Of a stretch of 64,000 nucleotides of DNA, positions 21,989-33,701 are shown piece after piece. Each line of letters opens with the position of its first letter. Positions within the stretch are counted from its first letter, which is position 1. The DNA lies in NCBI GenBank assembly GCA_036429605.1, contig JAVFKD010000015.1:2007421-2071420 (forward strand). Reading direction: 5' to 3'. Below the pieces are notes generated by a model. The model had not been told where the DNA came from. It ran no database searches and was given only the letters and a program-made list of their open reading frames with translations. The position numbers and the translations under genes were made by a program. Origin of the DNA: Cladobotryum mycophilum (taxonomy: Eukaryota; Ascomycota; Sordariomycetes; Hypocreales; Hypocreaceae).

Positions 21989-24900
21989 ATGGATCCGTCC
22001 TTGATATCTACCCATTGTCCATCGCCTACCGTCTCCCCTGAGCCAAGCTCGACCCGGCCGAACCCATTTGATGACGGCGACGTTTCTTCACGCAAGCGCC
22101 GGCGAACATCCCCCTCCGGGTCGCCATCCGCCCCCGCCGAAATGGTGCAGCCTATACACCCTGTTGCGCAATCCGATGCCGTCAACGGCTTAGATTCGAC
22201 GTCGGATAGCCAAATGAAGCTCCAGGAGGATTCTGATTCCCCGCGGACGCCAGAGCAGCCTCATGCATCTCGAATGTCTCCAGAAGAGCCCCCACGTCCA
22301 GTCGGGTCACCATCAACCTTCGAAACGCTCGCAACAACGACGACTCTAATTCCATTTCTACCGATTCATTTACCCCCCTTATAAAGAAGCTCGAGAATCC
22401 ATACCAGATGAGGGCCAAATAAAAAAGAGCGTGGAAGAGCCCGAACTTGACTTGGCGCAGGATTTCAGCATAAATACTGGAATATCGCAGCCATCATCTT
22501 CCGGCTCTGCCACTCCGCCTATAGAAGTTATTACTATACAAGAGACTGACGGAGCCGCCGACGGCTATGACGATATATCGTTTGATCCGTCAAATGTCGA
22601 GGTGTCGATTATCGACCAAGATGTTGTATTCACAGACCCCACGACGCAGTTCCCCTATCGCGATCCTGAAGAAACCCTGCCCGAGACGGTACAACGCTTA
22701 ATTCAGTTTATAGCAATGCGTGAGTATTCCACAACCCACACCGTTCCCCTTGTACTGGATGCTGAGCGATGCCCTGTATTAGAATCGTCACTAGACGGCG
22801 GCGTCCTTGACCAGATCCAGGGGTGGCTTGAGCTTTACCTCAGGTTTGCGAAACATGTAGGTCCACAAGCTGTTTTGGACTCATGCCGAAGGTTTCGAAA
22901 CTTTTGGCTGGCCCTGCCGGAGGTTTTCTTGGCCATATCAAATAGAAAGTATGTGGCAAATCTGTGATTTTGCGAAGCATGGACTAATCAATCTAGATCG
23001 TCTTTCTCCAAATCTGCCTCGCTTCAGACTACCATCGTACAGTTGTATTCTAAATTGGCTGAACTAACGGCGCTGTTTGTTGGCATTGACCGTTACACAA
23101 TTCGTGAATGGCACACGAGCACAAACCGCTCCGATACTTATAGTCCCCTTTTATTCTCAATCGGATACTTACAACAGTTCCACAACTTGATGCGGCGACC
23201 TGAGCCGCCTGTGGATATTGACATCGCTTCCGACTCGCCGGTAAACCTATGGAGCCGAGCGGATCAAATGGCCTATTTCGTTGGTCAGCTTCAGAGAAGT
23301 CCAGGGGGAGTATCGAGTCTCTTGGCAATTTGGCCTCGGAACTCATTGAAGTTATCCAAACCTTTCCGAGAATGGCCGACAGCCTTGCCCCTGTCGTTCA
23401 GGTCCTTTCACATTGTCTACGGGTATCGTATCAGACGCTGCGGAAGGGGCAGCAAGATGTCTCTCGCGTGAAACAGCAGCTGAAATTTGGGCATGGACTT
23501 TGGCATACCATCTCATCGTTCTTGAACACAACTATTGAAAAGCATATCACCTATTTTAGTAGCGATAGTGCATCCTCCGAGATCGGTGCCCTGGCTGAGA
23601 TACTGAGATGGTGCCTCGAAAGTGATCACGAAGACGCCACCGCCGTGTTAAAGGACCACCAACAAACTTACCCTGGTATTCCTCCGAAACTCACGACCGA
23701 GGCCGTTTCATTGGAGTGGAAGCTTAGCATGCTGGGGAAGCTCATAAGATGCAGCCAGATGCAGCTCCGCGTCATGGCTGTTACTAACCTGTGTGCTGAT
23801 CTGGTGGCCATTTGGAAGCGCCTGTGCGATGCTAGTGAAGAGCATAATATTGTCCTCCTCAACCACCTCGGCACACATCTGCTTCAGATCAAATTGATCG
23901 ACTACATCATCGGCCCCAATTGCCATCCAGAGATAATAGTTGAGAGCGCCAACATTGTTGGATTTCTTGTTGTTACCAAGTTGTACCGCGCTGAACATAC
24001 AGATCGTTTATGGCAGGGCATTACGGCTAGCCAGGATCCTCGAGTGGCTGATGCCCAGACACGCATGGTCACTACAATAGCTAATCTATTTGACTATCTA
24101 GGCTTGTTAGGCTTTTGTGAAAAATTCCAAACACTCCCCATCGATGGGTTCAACCCTGCTCTACGAATACTTTGGGACACCGTCCTTCGTGAGATGGTTG
24201 CGCGATGCCAAATTGAACGGACGACACTTAGCTTCCTCCCCTACAAAATATGCCTACGGCTTCTGAGGGAATCTTCGGTTTGTGCGTCTGGCTCACAGGT
24301 CGCCAATCCCGAAATACAACATGCTGTCATGCAGAAATTTAAAGATCTCTTGACCTACGGTCCGGATCCCCAGGGTCGCCGGGAGCTCTATCTAAGTTGC
24401 ATCGAGGACGTAGCCGCAAAGTCGCCTACGACTCTTGGTAGTTTATGGTGTCTCTCAATGGCAATTCGGCCTGCTATTATCGGCGAAATGAAGGTTCTTA
24501 CGGAGCAGCATGATCTGGTGAGACTGATTGTCGAGGAGCTAGAGCACGCCATAAAGGCTGGGCAACTTGCAGGTGTTCCCGCCGTTCTTTCGGGGAGTAC
24601 GAACCAACCAAGAAGGGATTTCATTACCAACATCATACAGCTTGAGCCTGATGCACTTCTCAATGACCTTGGCTCAAGGCTATGGGATATACTAGTTGGG
24701 CCCCGTTCGCCGTGTTCGGATGACAGGAAATCGGGGTGGGACATTATTATTGACATTGTTAGAAGAACCACAGACGGGAATCCATTTATTCAGATGTGCG
24801 TCTCGCAGCATCTGCCCCGCCTTCCTTCGAGATGCTTTTCGGAGGGTATGCTAGAGTTCGTCAAAGAACAAGTCTTTCGATTTGTGAACGAGAACCTTGA

Positions 24901-27900
24901 TTGCGCTCTTGATGATGACGCACTGGTGGCCAAAACCAGCATCGAAGATTTGTGGCGCATCATTCTCACGGCCGATGATGTAGCCATCGTTGAGCTAGCG
25001 ATCCAGACGATGGCCATTGATGTCTACCTGGAAAGCAACGCCATCATCTCATACCAAGCCAACCGAGCCAGGCAGGTTCATCTCTCTCTGGTAGCCAGAT
25101 GCTTGAACCAGATGAAGGATGCGGCGGGTAAACTCAAGGCTGCTAGTGATGGAACGTCCAGTGGTGATGACGAATCGATGGTCATTGTCGCGACTGATGA
25201 GGAGGTATTGGAACAGGAGCGCGTATTTACTCGAACCCTGCAATTATTGCGGTTCTTTGTGGAGGCGCATCATATGAAACCTCATTTTTCTGCGCCAGAT
25301 CTAAGATTGTTCATATCCCATGAGCCTAGCCAAGTTGAGGGAGATCTCGCACAACTAAAATATCAGTCCTTTGATGGTGTCCAGCAAACAGACGTTAAGC
25401 CTTTGCACATTGGGAAACTGAACACGGCAGCGTCTCTTCTTGCGAGCCTGAGAAAAGAGACGGGCTTTGACAACTACAGAGTATTCTACCGGGGCCGCCC
25501 GTTCCTCCCCACGGAAGATGAGATTTGCAAATCGTTGAAGGATTTGAGCGTCCATGAAGGGTTAATTCTCGTGAAGCGGGAAGAGAGTTGCCCGCCGCCG
25601 TTGGTTAGAATCAAGCCAGGCTCTTCTCCTCTTGAGATCGAGATCTTGTCTCACTTCGATGAGCTCTGGGAGTACCTAAGTATGGATGACCAGATCGCCA
25701 AGGAGGTATGAATTGTATAATCCCCAATTGGAGATTTAACTGATTGCTAATCCGTATAGATTTACAATTTCCTTGTAAAGCTTCCCGCGGACGGCCAAAT
25801 CATGGACCTATTCGAGAACGAAACAACGCCATACGAAGACGTGTTCTTTTCGGGGCAGCCATTCAAATCACTCTATGCAATACACACACTAGTCGAATAT
25901 ATAGAAGCTGCCCGACTGGCCGCTTCTAATACTGGCGACGGAATCAGATACAGAGGTTTTTCTCACACCTCATATGAAGGGGCGCTGAGCAAGTGTCTGC
26001 ATCTGGTAGTACAAGCCATATCTGACCAGCACTTGATCGAAAGGGCGAATCCAGAGTTGCAAATTCAACTCATGAGCTCTCTAATGCATGCATTCGTCAG
26101 ATTCCTACGAGGTACGCGCTTTGGTTTCGTGAGGAGTGTACCAACTGACAGCGCAGCAGATCATCGTCTTCCCGTAAACATATTTGAGACAAATGGTGCT
26201 CATATACCGTCTGCAGACCGTCTGGTCAGCATAATATCTCATGCGTTGACTACTACCGAAGAAAGTGCCGTTCCATTGATAGCCAGCTCGCTCGCTTCCG
26301 TTTTCCGTCTCGGCCTCCTTAATGCTCAATTCTGGGTGGATGTCGAATCTAACACCTCATTTAGTCAGCTTATTGGCCGCTTGATACTTACTGACCACAG
26401 AAAGAGCCTCAGGGAGATCTGTTCAGGCCTGGTTGAGGAAACAATAGAGACCGAGATCCAAACTAAATCAGCTACAATGATTGGGTCCGCAGAGAACGGA
26501 GACTTGCCCTCATATACAATGACGTTTTATATCTGGTCAAGTGTTTCTTGTCTATTGGAAGAAGCTGCCAATCTCCCCTATCAGTGCACCGAGTATTTCA
26601 GGCTGGTTGAGCTCCTCTTACTCAGGATGTCTAATGTTGTGCCATCCGAAGTGGACTTTCACAGGATTGCGGCACGGCTAAGCGGGCTGTTACTAGGTCA
26701 TACCTCAACAGAGGTAAGAAAACCTTTTTTTATTCGGTAAGATTTTCTGACATAGTATTTAGGAAATTGACCAGATTGAACCGCTCGATTCCGTTGCGCG
26801 AGGTCTCGTCTCACTGCTTCACCTCTGTATGCATGTTGATGAAACCCTCCATAGCTCTAGTGTTTTTCAGGAGTAAGCAAATTACCAAGAGGACCATGAT
26901 CTCTAGACTAACTCTCATAAGGGATATTCCGGAAATCTTATTTTGGCAATATCTTTTCCCTCAGCGTCGAACTCGGGCTGGACAACCTGTTCCTAAGGTA
27001 TTGCTGAACTCAGACACACGAGCCAAGCTCTGTGAGGTTATTTTCCGTCTCGTCAGAAATGACCAAACAAAACTTGGTGTTGTGCTGGAGTCTCTGAAAT
27101 CACTTGTGCCGTATTATTCACAAGACGAGGGTAAGTGATCCGCCTTCGCCCCTGCCGTTTGCCATTCATTCTCTTATTGATGAAGACCGACCAGATGACC
27201 CCTATCTTTACGAGCTTCCTTTCCAATTTGTCCGATCGAATGCTATGCGTTCACCTTGCGGTTACGTTGGCCTGCGCAACCTCTCAAACACTTGTTACTT
27301 GAACTCTCTCCTCACTCAGCTCTTCATGAATACGAATTTTCGGCAGTTCATTATGCAATCTAGCATCAGAAACTCGCAAGATTCTCAGCAGCTCTTGTTT
27401 CAGACCCAGAAGCTTTTTGGGTTCATGCAGGGAAGCTATCGCCGATTCATTGATCCTGGTCCCGTTGTCGGTGCTATCAAAACTTACGAAGATACATTTA
27501 TCGATATTCACAATCAGATGGATGTAGATGAGTTCTATAACTTGCTGTTTGATCGATGGGAGGGGCAACTCTCGACAGCAAATGAGAAGAAAACGCTTCG
27601 CTCGTTCTACGGAGGCCAACTTGTTCAACAAGTAAAGTCAAAGGAATGCGATCACATATCTGAGCGACTGGAACCATTCTCCGCCATACAATGTGACATC
27701 AAGGGGAAGAATACTCTGCAAGAGAGTCTTCAGGCTTACGTTGACGGTGAAATCATGGAGGGCGGTAAGAAATCAGTTGATATACTCCATTGGCCAGGGC
27801 TGACGAGGGTGATACAGACAACAAGTACAAGTGTTCCACTTGTGACAGACATGTTGATGCGGTGAAAAGGTAATGCTTACAGGTACTGCGAGGTTGCTGC

Positions 27901-30390
27901 TTTATTCTAACGATATATAGGGCGTGTTTGAAGGATATTCCGGATCACTTGATATTCCACCTGAAGCGGTTCGATTTCAATCTGCGTACGTTGCAACGGA
28001 GCAAGATTAACGATTACTTCTCATTCCCTACGACCATTGACATGCGACCATATACTATTCAACACCTCAGCGACCCCGCGGCAGAAAGCGACCAGGATTT
28101 ATTCGAGCTTGTTGGCATTCTTATCCACTCGGGCACTGCTGAATCTGGCCACTACTATTCATATACTAGGGAGCGCCCTACATCGCCAGGTCGCCCGAGT
28201 TGGGTTGAATTCAATGATGACCATGTAGCACCGTGGGATCCAGCCAACATGGAGGCCTCGACATTTGGCGGTCTTGATCACCGTTCTGCGTATGAGACAA
28301 ACGGGGTGATATACGACAAAAGCTATAGCGCCTATATGCTCTTCTATCAGCGTGCCTCTTCTCTCGAGGAGGAACAGAAGGCCATGTCCTCCCAAGAATT
28401 GACTGCACCCTTGCGTGTCGAGATTGATCCAGAGATGACGGATCATCTTCAAAACGAAAACACAATTATATTAAGGCGACACTGTTTGTTTGACCCCAGC
28501 CATATCCTCTTCACCCAAAACTGCTTCGCTCAAGCCACCGTACTGTACGAGCAGGCGATATCTGTCTCTGGCCGATACCTGAATGCTGATGTCACGGAGC
28601 GACCCGGGCTTCACACACAGAAATCCCTCGCTATGGAAATGGGTCTCAGTCACCTCGATCAAGTTGTAGTGCGGACTAAGGATACACCGGACTTTGGAAC
28701 GTTTTCTATGATGATCAGAGCATCGGTTCAGAACTGTGCCGATTGCGCCTTTGCCTATTATGATTACTTCTCCCTGCGTCCCGGCTCTTTGAGAGCAATG
28801 CTTCAACGCAGCCCAGATCCAGTCATTCGGGCATTCGCTGGGAAAACCCTGATCCATGCCTTGGCGAAGATTTCTGCTCATATGCCCGAAATCTACCATT
28901 TTTCAAGGCTGGTTACCTCGTCCTCGGAAATCATAACTGACGACGATGAACACAGTATGGATGGGCAACGCAGGAGTAACTCCCCTCAGGAACATTCGGT
29001 TTTGGAAGGAACTATGTTTCTTTTCGATTACCTTTGGCGTTACTTTCCTATTCACATACGTGCCTGGGATGAGCATTTCGGCACAATGCTAGAGTTTGCT
29101 AGACTTGGAGACCGTGAAGTCGGCCACCTTCTGGCAAACGACTTCTTGTTGAAATTGCTTCGAATCGTTGCGGCAGATCCGTTATTGGACCTTCCAGCAA
29201 GTTACTCTCGGATGCTTAATAACATTCTCCGAAGACCCAGCGGCCGCATACCATCGTACATATCAATTCTTTCACTTATACACCACCTACTGCAACGTCT
29301 CGAGCCTGTCCTTGGTCCAGACTGTATAGTTGACTCGCCAATGGAGCGATTAGAGCACGCCGCAGCACCATTCCCATGGACATCTGATGAGGTTCACTTG
29401 ATTCACCATCACCCAGAACGGCACCTCGCCAGCTTCTTTGTTGAAAAGCTACTCGGACTTGATCAAGCATCGATTACTACTTTTGACATTCTTGGTCGAT
29501 TAGTTTCAACCGGGGACCAACTGGACGTTCGAGTCCTCAATGCCCTTCGCAAAAACTTACAGGGAGATACAACGACACAGCCAATGGATCCATTTCTACG
29601 AGCTGCCGGCAAATACCTTGAATCAACGCACTCGCTCGATCAAGCTAGAGTCCTTATTCGTCATATTGCTGCTCAAGCTAAGAGCTTACAGCATGCTGAA
29701 GGCGCTGCCTTTTTGGATTTTTTCAGCATCGCTTTTCATCTTAAAAGACCAGAATTAGAGATGGTGAGAGCAATTCGAGACTGCAGCATTCAGTCCATTC
29801 CAAGTTGGGCACCGTACCTGCTGGTATATGCAATCAGCAGCATCCGCTATGACACTGAAACGGTGATGGATAACGAAGTCTTCCATTTTGCATTGCAGGA
29901 ACCGACCGAAAACGCACGCGACATGACTGCTCGCAAGATTTATCGAGAAGTTGCACAGAAATTGGGCATGTCCTGCCTGACTTACCTGCGGGACACACAC
30001 ACCAGGCGGCGTGCGCAGATTGGACAGGAGCCCGCTAGCACCATAATTAGAGTGATTGGGAAGAGCTCTACAGTCTTTACAGCTAATGCAGAATTAAGTG
30101 ATATGGAGACCCATTTCAGGGCACTCCACAGTGGTAAGAAAACCCGGTTATGGTGTTTCTCTCAGTTGTAGCTGCTAACCACTCCTCATACAGAGGTCGT
30201 AGGGCCGTTACGAAGGCTAATCGTGGATGACATAGATGAGGAGGCTTCTGGTCAGTGCTATGATCAAGGCCAAAGAATACTCAATTGGTAGCTAACTCAA
30301 CCTGCAGAATGGGAAGGATCCTGTGCTTCATCCGAGCCTACGGACGGGGTACAGCCAGTGCATGACTTGGACGACACGAACTTGATATGA
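21989..30390 (+). CDS. Large ubiquitin carboxyl-terminal hydrolase (USP9X/USP34-like), three frameshifts
   Basis: Cysteine protease removing ubiquitin from proteins, about 2,642 residues. Exons: 21989-22948, 22997-25705, 25760-26713, 26763-26872, 26922-27130, 27186-27764, 27818-27869, 27921-30133, 30194-30250, 30308-30390. The start MDPSLISTHCPSP is followed by a basic SRKRRRTSP. Long helical-repeat-like N-terminal half. USP catalytic domain: Cys box GLRNLSNTCYLNSLLTQ (about residue 1,685), zinc-ribbon YKCSTCDRHVDAVKRAC spanning two introns, HLIFHLKRFDF, His box GTAESGHYYSYTRE (about 1,935) and WVEFNDDHV. Frame breaks occur at C5 22289-22293, C6 22373-22378 and G5 23304-23308; each is mended by one added base, and the summed exon length plus three is divisible by three. 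Confidence 0.87.
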
Positions 30391-30960
30391 ATTGCCTCAT
30401 GCCGTCACATTATAGGCGAAATAAAATAGTCTAGACGCTGTTTACCATGGTCATAGTGACCGGAAGGGGGTTCAGGCGTTCAGGTTCATGCTTTTGCGGA
30501 TACTGTTTTACTTGTTCATATCCTTACTTTCCTTGATTTTCGGGCGGTTTTTTCTCGAGGAAATGACTTATTTGAACGTGATTAGCACTGAAGATGCTAG
30601 AACGACACATGGATAAAGGAGGATGCCTCTTGTGGAGGAGTTGTACACCACTATGGACGGAAGTCAACATGATAATTAGCGATGTAAGCTTACATTGTGC
30701 ATGACATGAGGCTGTCCGTTGTTGGCCATTCATGAAACATTGGCGATGGATAATGAGACCAAGAATGTTGAGAAATAGAGTCATACATCGCATAGCCACG
30801 AGAAATGAAGATTAATTCAATAGAGATTCAAGGCTCACTCGTATGAGCCTTCTACGTTGTACTTGGTCATGGCTTGGTTCGTACTCATTGGCCTTGCTTA
30901 GCTATATGGGCTGGATGGTTTGGTGAATTCACATCCAATATTGATGTTTTGTCATGGCAG
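30391..30960. other. Intergenic, convergent 3' ends
   Basis: About 570 bp between the ubiquitin protease and the HET gene, which converge. No gene seen. Confidence 0.55.
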
Positions 30961-33017
30961 TTAAACAAGAGTTATTTCACTAGCAGTGTGACCGTCAGAT
31001 TTCCAGTGTTCCCCTTTCATTATCCCATGGACGTAGCTCTCCCCGATGAGTCGACACTTGCCCGGCTCAACCTTTCGTAGCGCCAGGGGAACGTGCAATC
31101 CATGCAGCACGTACAACTCATCTCCCACTTTACTATGTGCAGGTAACAATGCCAAGTAACCCCTGCTGGTGAGACCCAATCTACGGTTCCGTAGGGCGGC
31201 CTGTAGCGCCATGCGGATGCTTTGGAACGTTCGCCCGGGAACACGGCTGCTTAGGCTGGTGAGTCCGAGTTTGCCCCTACCCCTTGGGCGCTTCTGGCGG
31301 AGTGAGTAGGTTTGTCCTCGTATAGAGGGTGTGCGGCCAGTGGATTCGTCGAGGAGGAGACTGAAGATTTCGGCGAAGGAGGGGGGCATTCGGAGTAGCC
31401 TGTGTCGTCTCTGCCGGCGACGAGGGTTTTCCACAGGGCGTCGAAGATGGTGCAGCCGCTTGGGTAACTTCCTAGGTTGGCGACAAAGTCGGCGCAAGAG
31501 ATCAGATCGCGGTTCTCGGTTGTTGGGCTCACGTACGAGAGGTCTGGGTTCGTGAAGATGTCACCGGTTTCTGTGATGGTGTCAAAGTAGATTCCTCTCA
31601 TGTGCAGTTCATCCAGCCTATTTGGGTCGAGTCTGAGATGGGATTTGGTGAGCCCCGAAGCGGTATACACGTTTCTTGTTGATGTTTTGTATCCGAGGGA
31701 GACGGTCTGGCGGGGTTGGCTCCAGTCAGGGACCCAGGATGGCGCGTCGTGCGAGTCGTGGTCGACGGCGTATAGCATTTGCTGGATACTCTCCCTATCA
31801 TCCGTTAAGAGGTACGTCGTCACGTCGTGATATAGCTGAGATGCCTTGTAGCCGTCATCATACCGTACCTTGACAGCGCGACGTTCAAGGTCGGAACACA
31901 TGCCCAACAGTCCGTATATTTTGTCTCGTAGGTCGAAGCATTTAGAGTCCCGATTCCCGACGAGCAAGACGAGGAGGTTGTTAAAGACGTTTAACGTCTC
32001 GAAGCGAGTTTTAAGAGCAGCTAGTTCTTCTATCCATCTGCATACGTCGTCCCACTCGGTGTTCCTGGAGCCGGCGAACCTATCGTGTAGCCAACTAGAT
32101 ACGCCTGCTTGCACCATGTTATTGCAAGCGCAGGAAAGCAAGTCCCAGCGCATGGTTGAATCGCCGCAGGCAACCCAGACATCCCGGGAGACTATGAGCT
32201 CCTGGACGATCCAGACCCTCCTGAACCACGGCCGTGAGAGCAGATCCCATAGCTCTGCCCAGATTCCCGAGCCCGCTGCTGGTAGGTAGATCCTCTCAAA
32301 GTCTTCCGGGCCAAAGACTGCGTCTCCTATGCTCAGGCGAAAGGTGGCGTCCTCTAGCAATTTGATTGCAGCGTCGGAGACGGTGCCTGCTTCTCCCAGC
32401 CATATGATGGTGCTCAGGGCGTGGGCGTAGATCCTCCCCATCAGCGGGATTTGCTTCTCCTTCTCCTTGTTGTCGTCCTGGTTGATGCATATCTGGTCGA
32501 TCCATAGCGTGATGGAATGGTCCTTGCTGCGAAACCGCTTCAGAAAGGCTTCAAGGGAGGCGGTTATGGCCTTGTTGTGGCCGTCGCAGACGACGTTACC
32601 GCTGAAGATGGGTTCCCCCCACGTGTAGCTCAATGCGGTGTACCAGATGGGCTGCTCGGGATTTTGGGCCGACGTCGCGTGCCTCCAGATCGTTCCGTCA
32701 ACGGATTTGTTGGATGTGTCGAACTCGACTGAGCAGTGGTGGAGCGAGGCTCGTAGCTCCTCGTCAGCGGAGCCGGGCTTGAGCTCAAGCACACGGATCT
32801 CGTATGGGTCGACCATGCGCCGGTACAGGCCCTTGTGATTATCCGTTGGGGGAGGAGTTAAAACTGTCTTGGTGGATGCCCAGAGACGAATCTTTTCTGC
32901 TGAGAAATAGCCTGACAATTCTTGTCCCGTTTGAGCGGGCTCGAAGTTTTTGTCTTGGACACGCAGCAGACCTAGTGGACCCGCATGAAATACATCATCT
33001 ATCCGGAAATTGGACAT
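30961..33017 (-). CDS. HET-domain protein, frameshifted at a G6 run
   Basis: Heterokaryon-incompatibility (HET) domain protein; such proteins trigger cell death after recognition of non-self in fungi, and the domain is distantly TIR-like. The start at 33017 gives MSNFRIDDVF; an in-frame Met at 33032 is less likely. HET blocks seen: IWYTALSYTWGEP (about 120-132), LEAFLKRFRSKDHSITLWIDQICINQDDNKEKEKQ split by short spacers (about 155-190), MGRIYAHALSTIIWLGE and RPWFRRVWIVQEL. The C-terminal recognition segment (RRLGLTSRGYLALLPAHSKVGDE, VLHGLHVPLALRK, LIGESYVHGIM) lies in another frame after SECPP. One extra C in the minus-strand run (plus 31381-31386) joins both parts to 685 residues. Divergent from the NACHT gene. 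Confidence 0.88.
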
Positions 33018-33701
33018 GATATATATATACACCTAGTTTGCTTGAAAGTGAACCCCTCCTCGTGAAACGCAATCTGGTAGAAGTTCCGGGTAGAGTGTGT
33101 CGGTGTTGTGTGTATCGGGGTTGTCTTTTCTTCACCAGTGCAACTTACGTACGGATTATCTCCATGAAGATCTGAGTATCCGTACGAGTGTATTGGGAAG
33201 GGTATGCAAATCTCCAAAAAAAGACTTTGTTGTTGACTGCGGCCCAATAACGTAGCAGTAGGTGATGCAAGGCAAAGTGTCAGTTGACCATGAGCGGGCT
33301 TATTCACCGGTTTCCCCCCGCCCACTCAAGCCTCTCCCCTCAAAAGCTGACTCCAGCTTCGAAATGCCGCGGCATTTGCTATATGATTGGCCAGGTGGCC
33401 CTGCAGTCTACGTGGCGAATCATCTGTGGAGTTGGAGCCAGGGAGCCTTGTTTCAACACTGCCTGCCGGTTGCGCAAACAAGCATTCCTAATGGCTGCAT
33501 TGGAATTTTTAAGGCTGCCACAGATCGCCTCATGCACATCAGCCGATAATCACTCTGTCTGCATGAGATTTATCCCTACAGTAAACAACCTTTGACTCGT
33601 AGTCAGGAATAAAGCGGGTTCAGAAGTGCCGCTTTCGGTTCATTGAACATGGACATCTCATCTTCCTAGCAAAACTAGGACTTGACTCGAAATAGTTTGA
33701 A
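33018..33701. promoter_or_regulatory. Divergent promoter between HET and NACHT genes
   Basis: 684 bp head-to-head region. A TATATATATA stretch (33019-33030) lies directly 5' of the HET start codon, so it is leader rather than a TATA box for that gene. Joint regulation of the pair is inferred from orientation. Confidence 0.5.
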
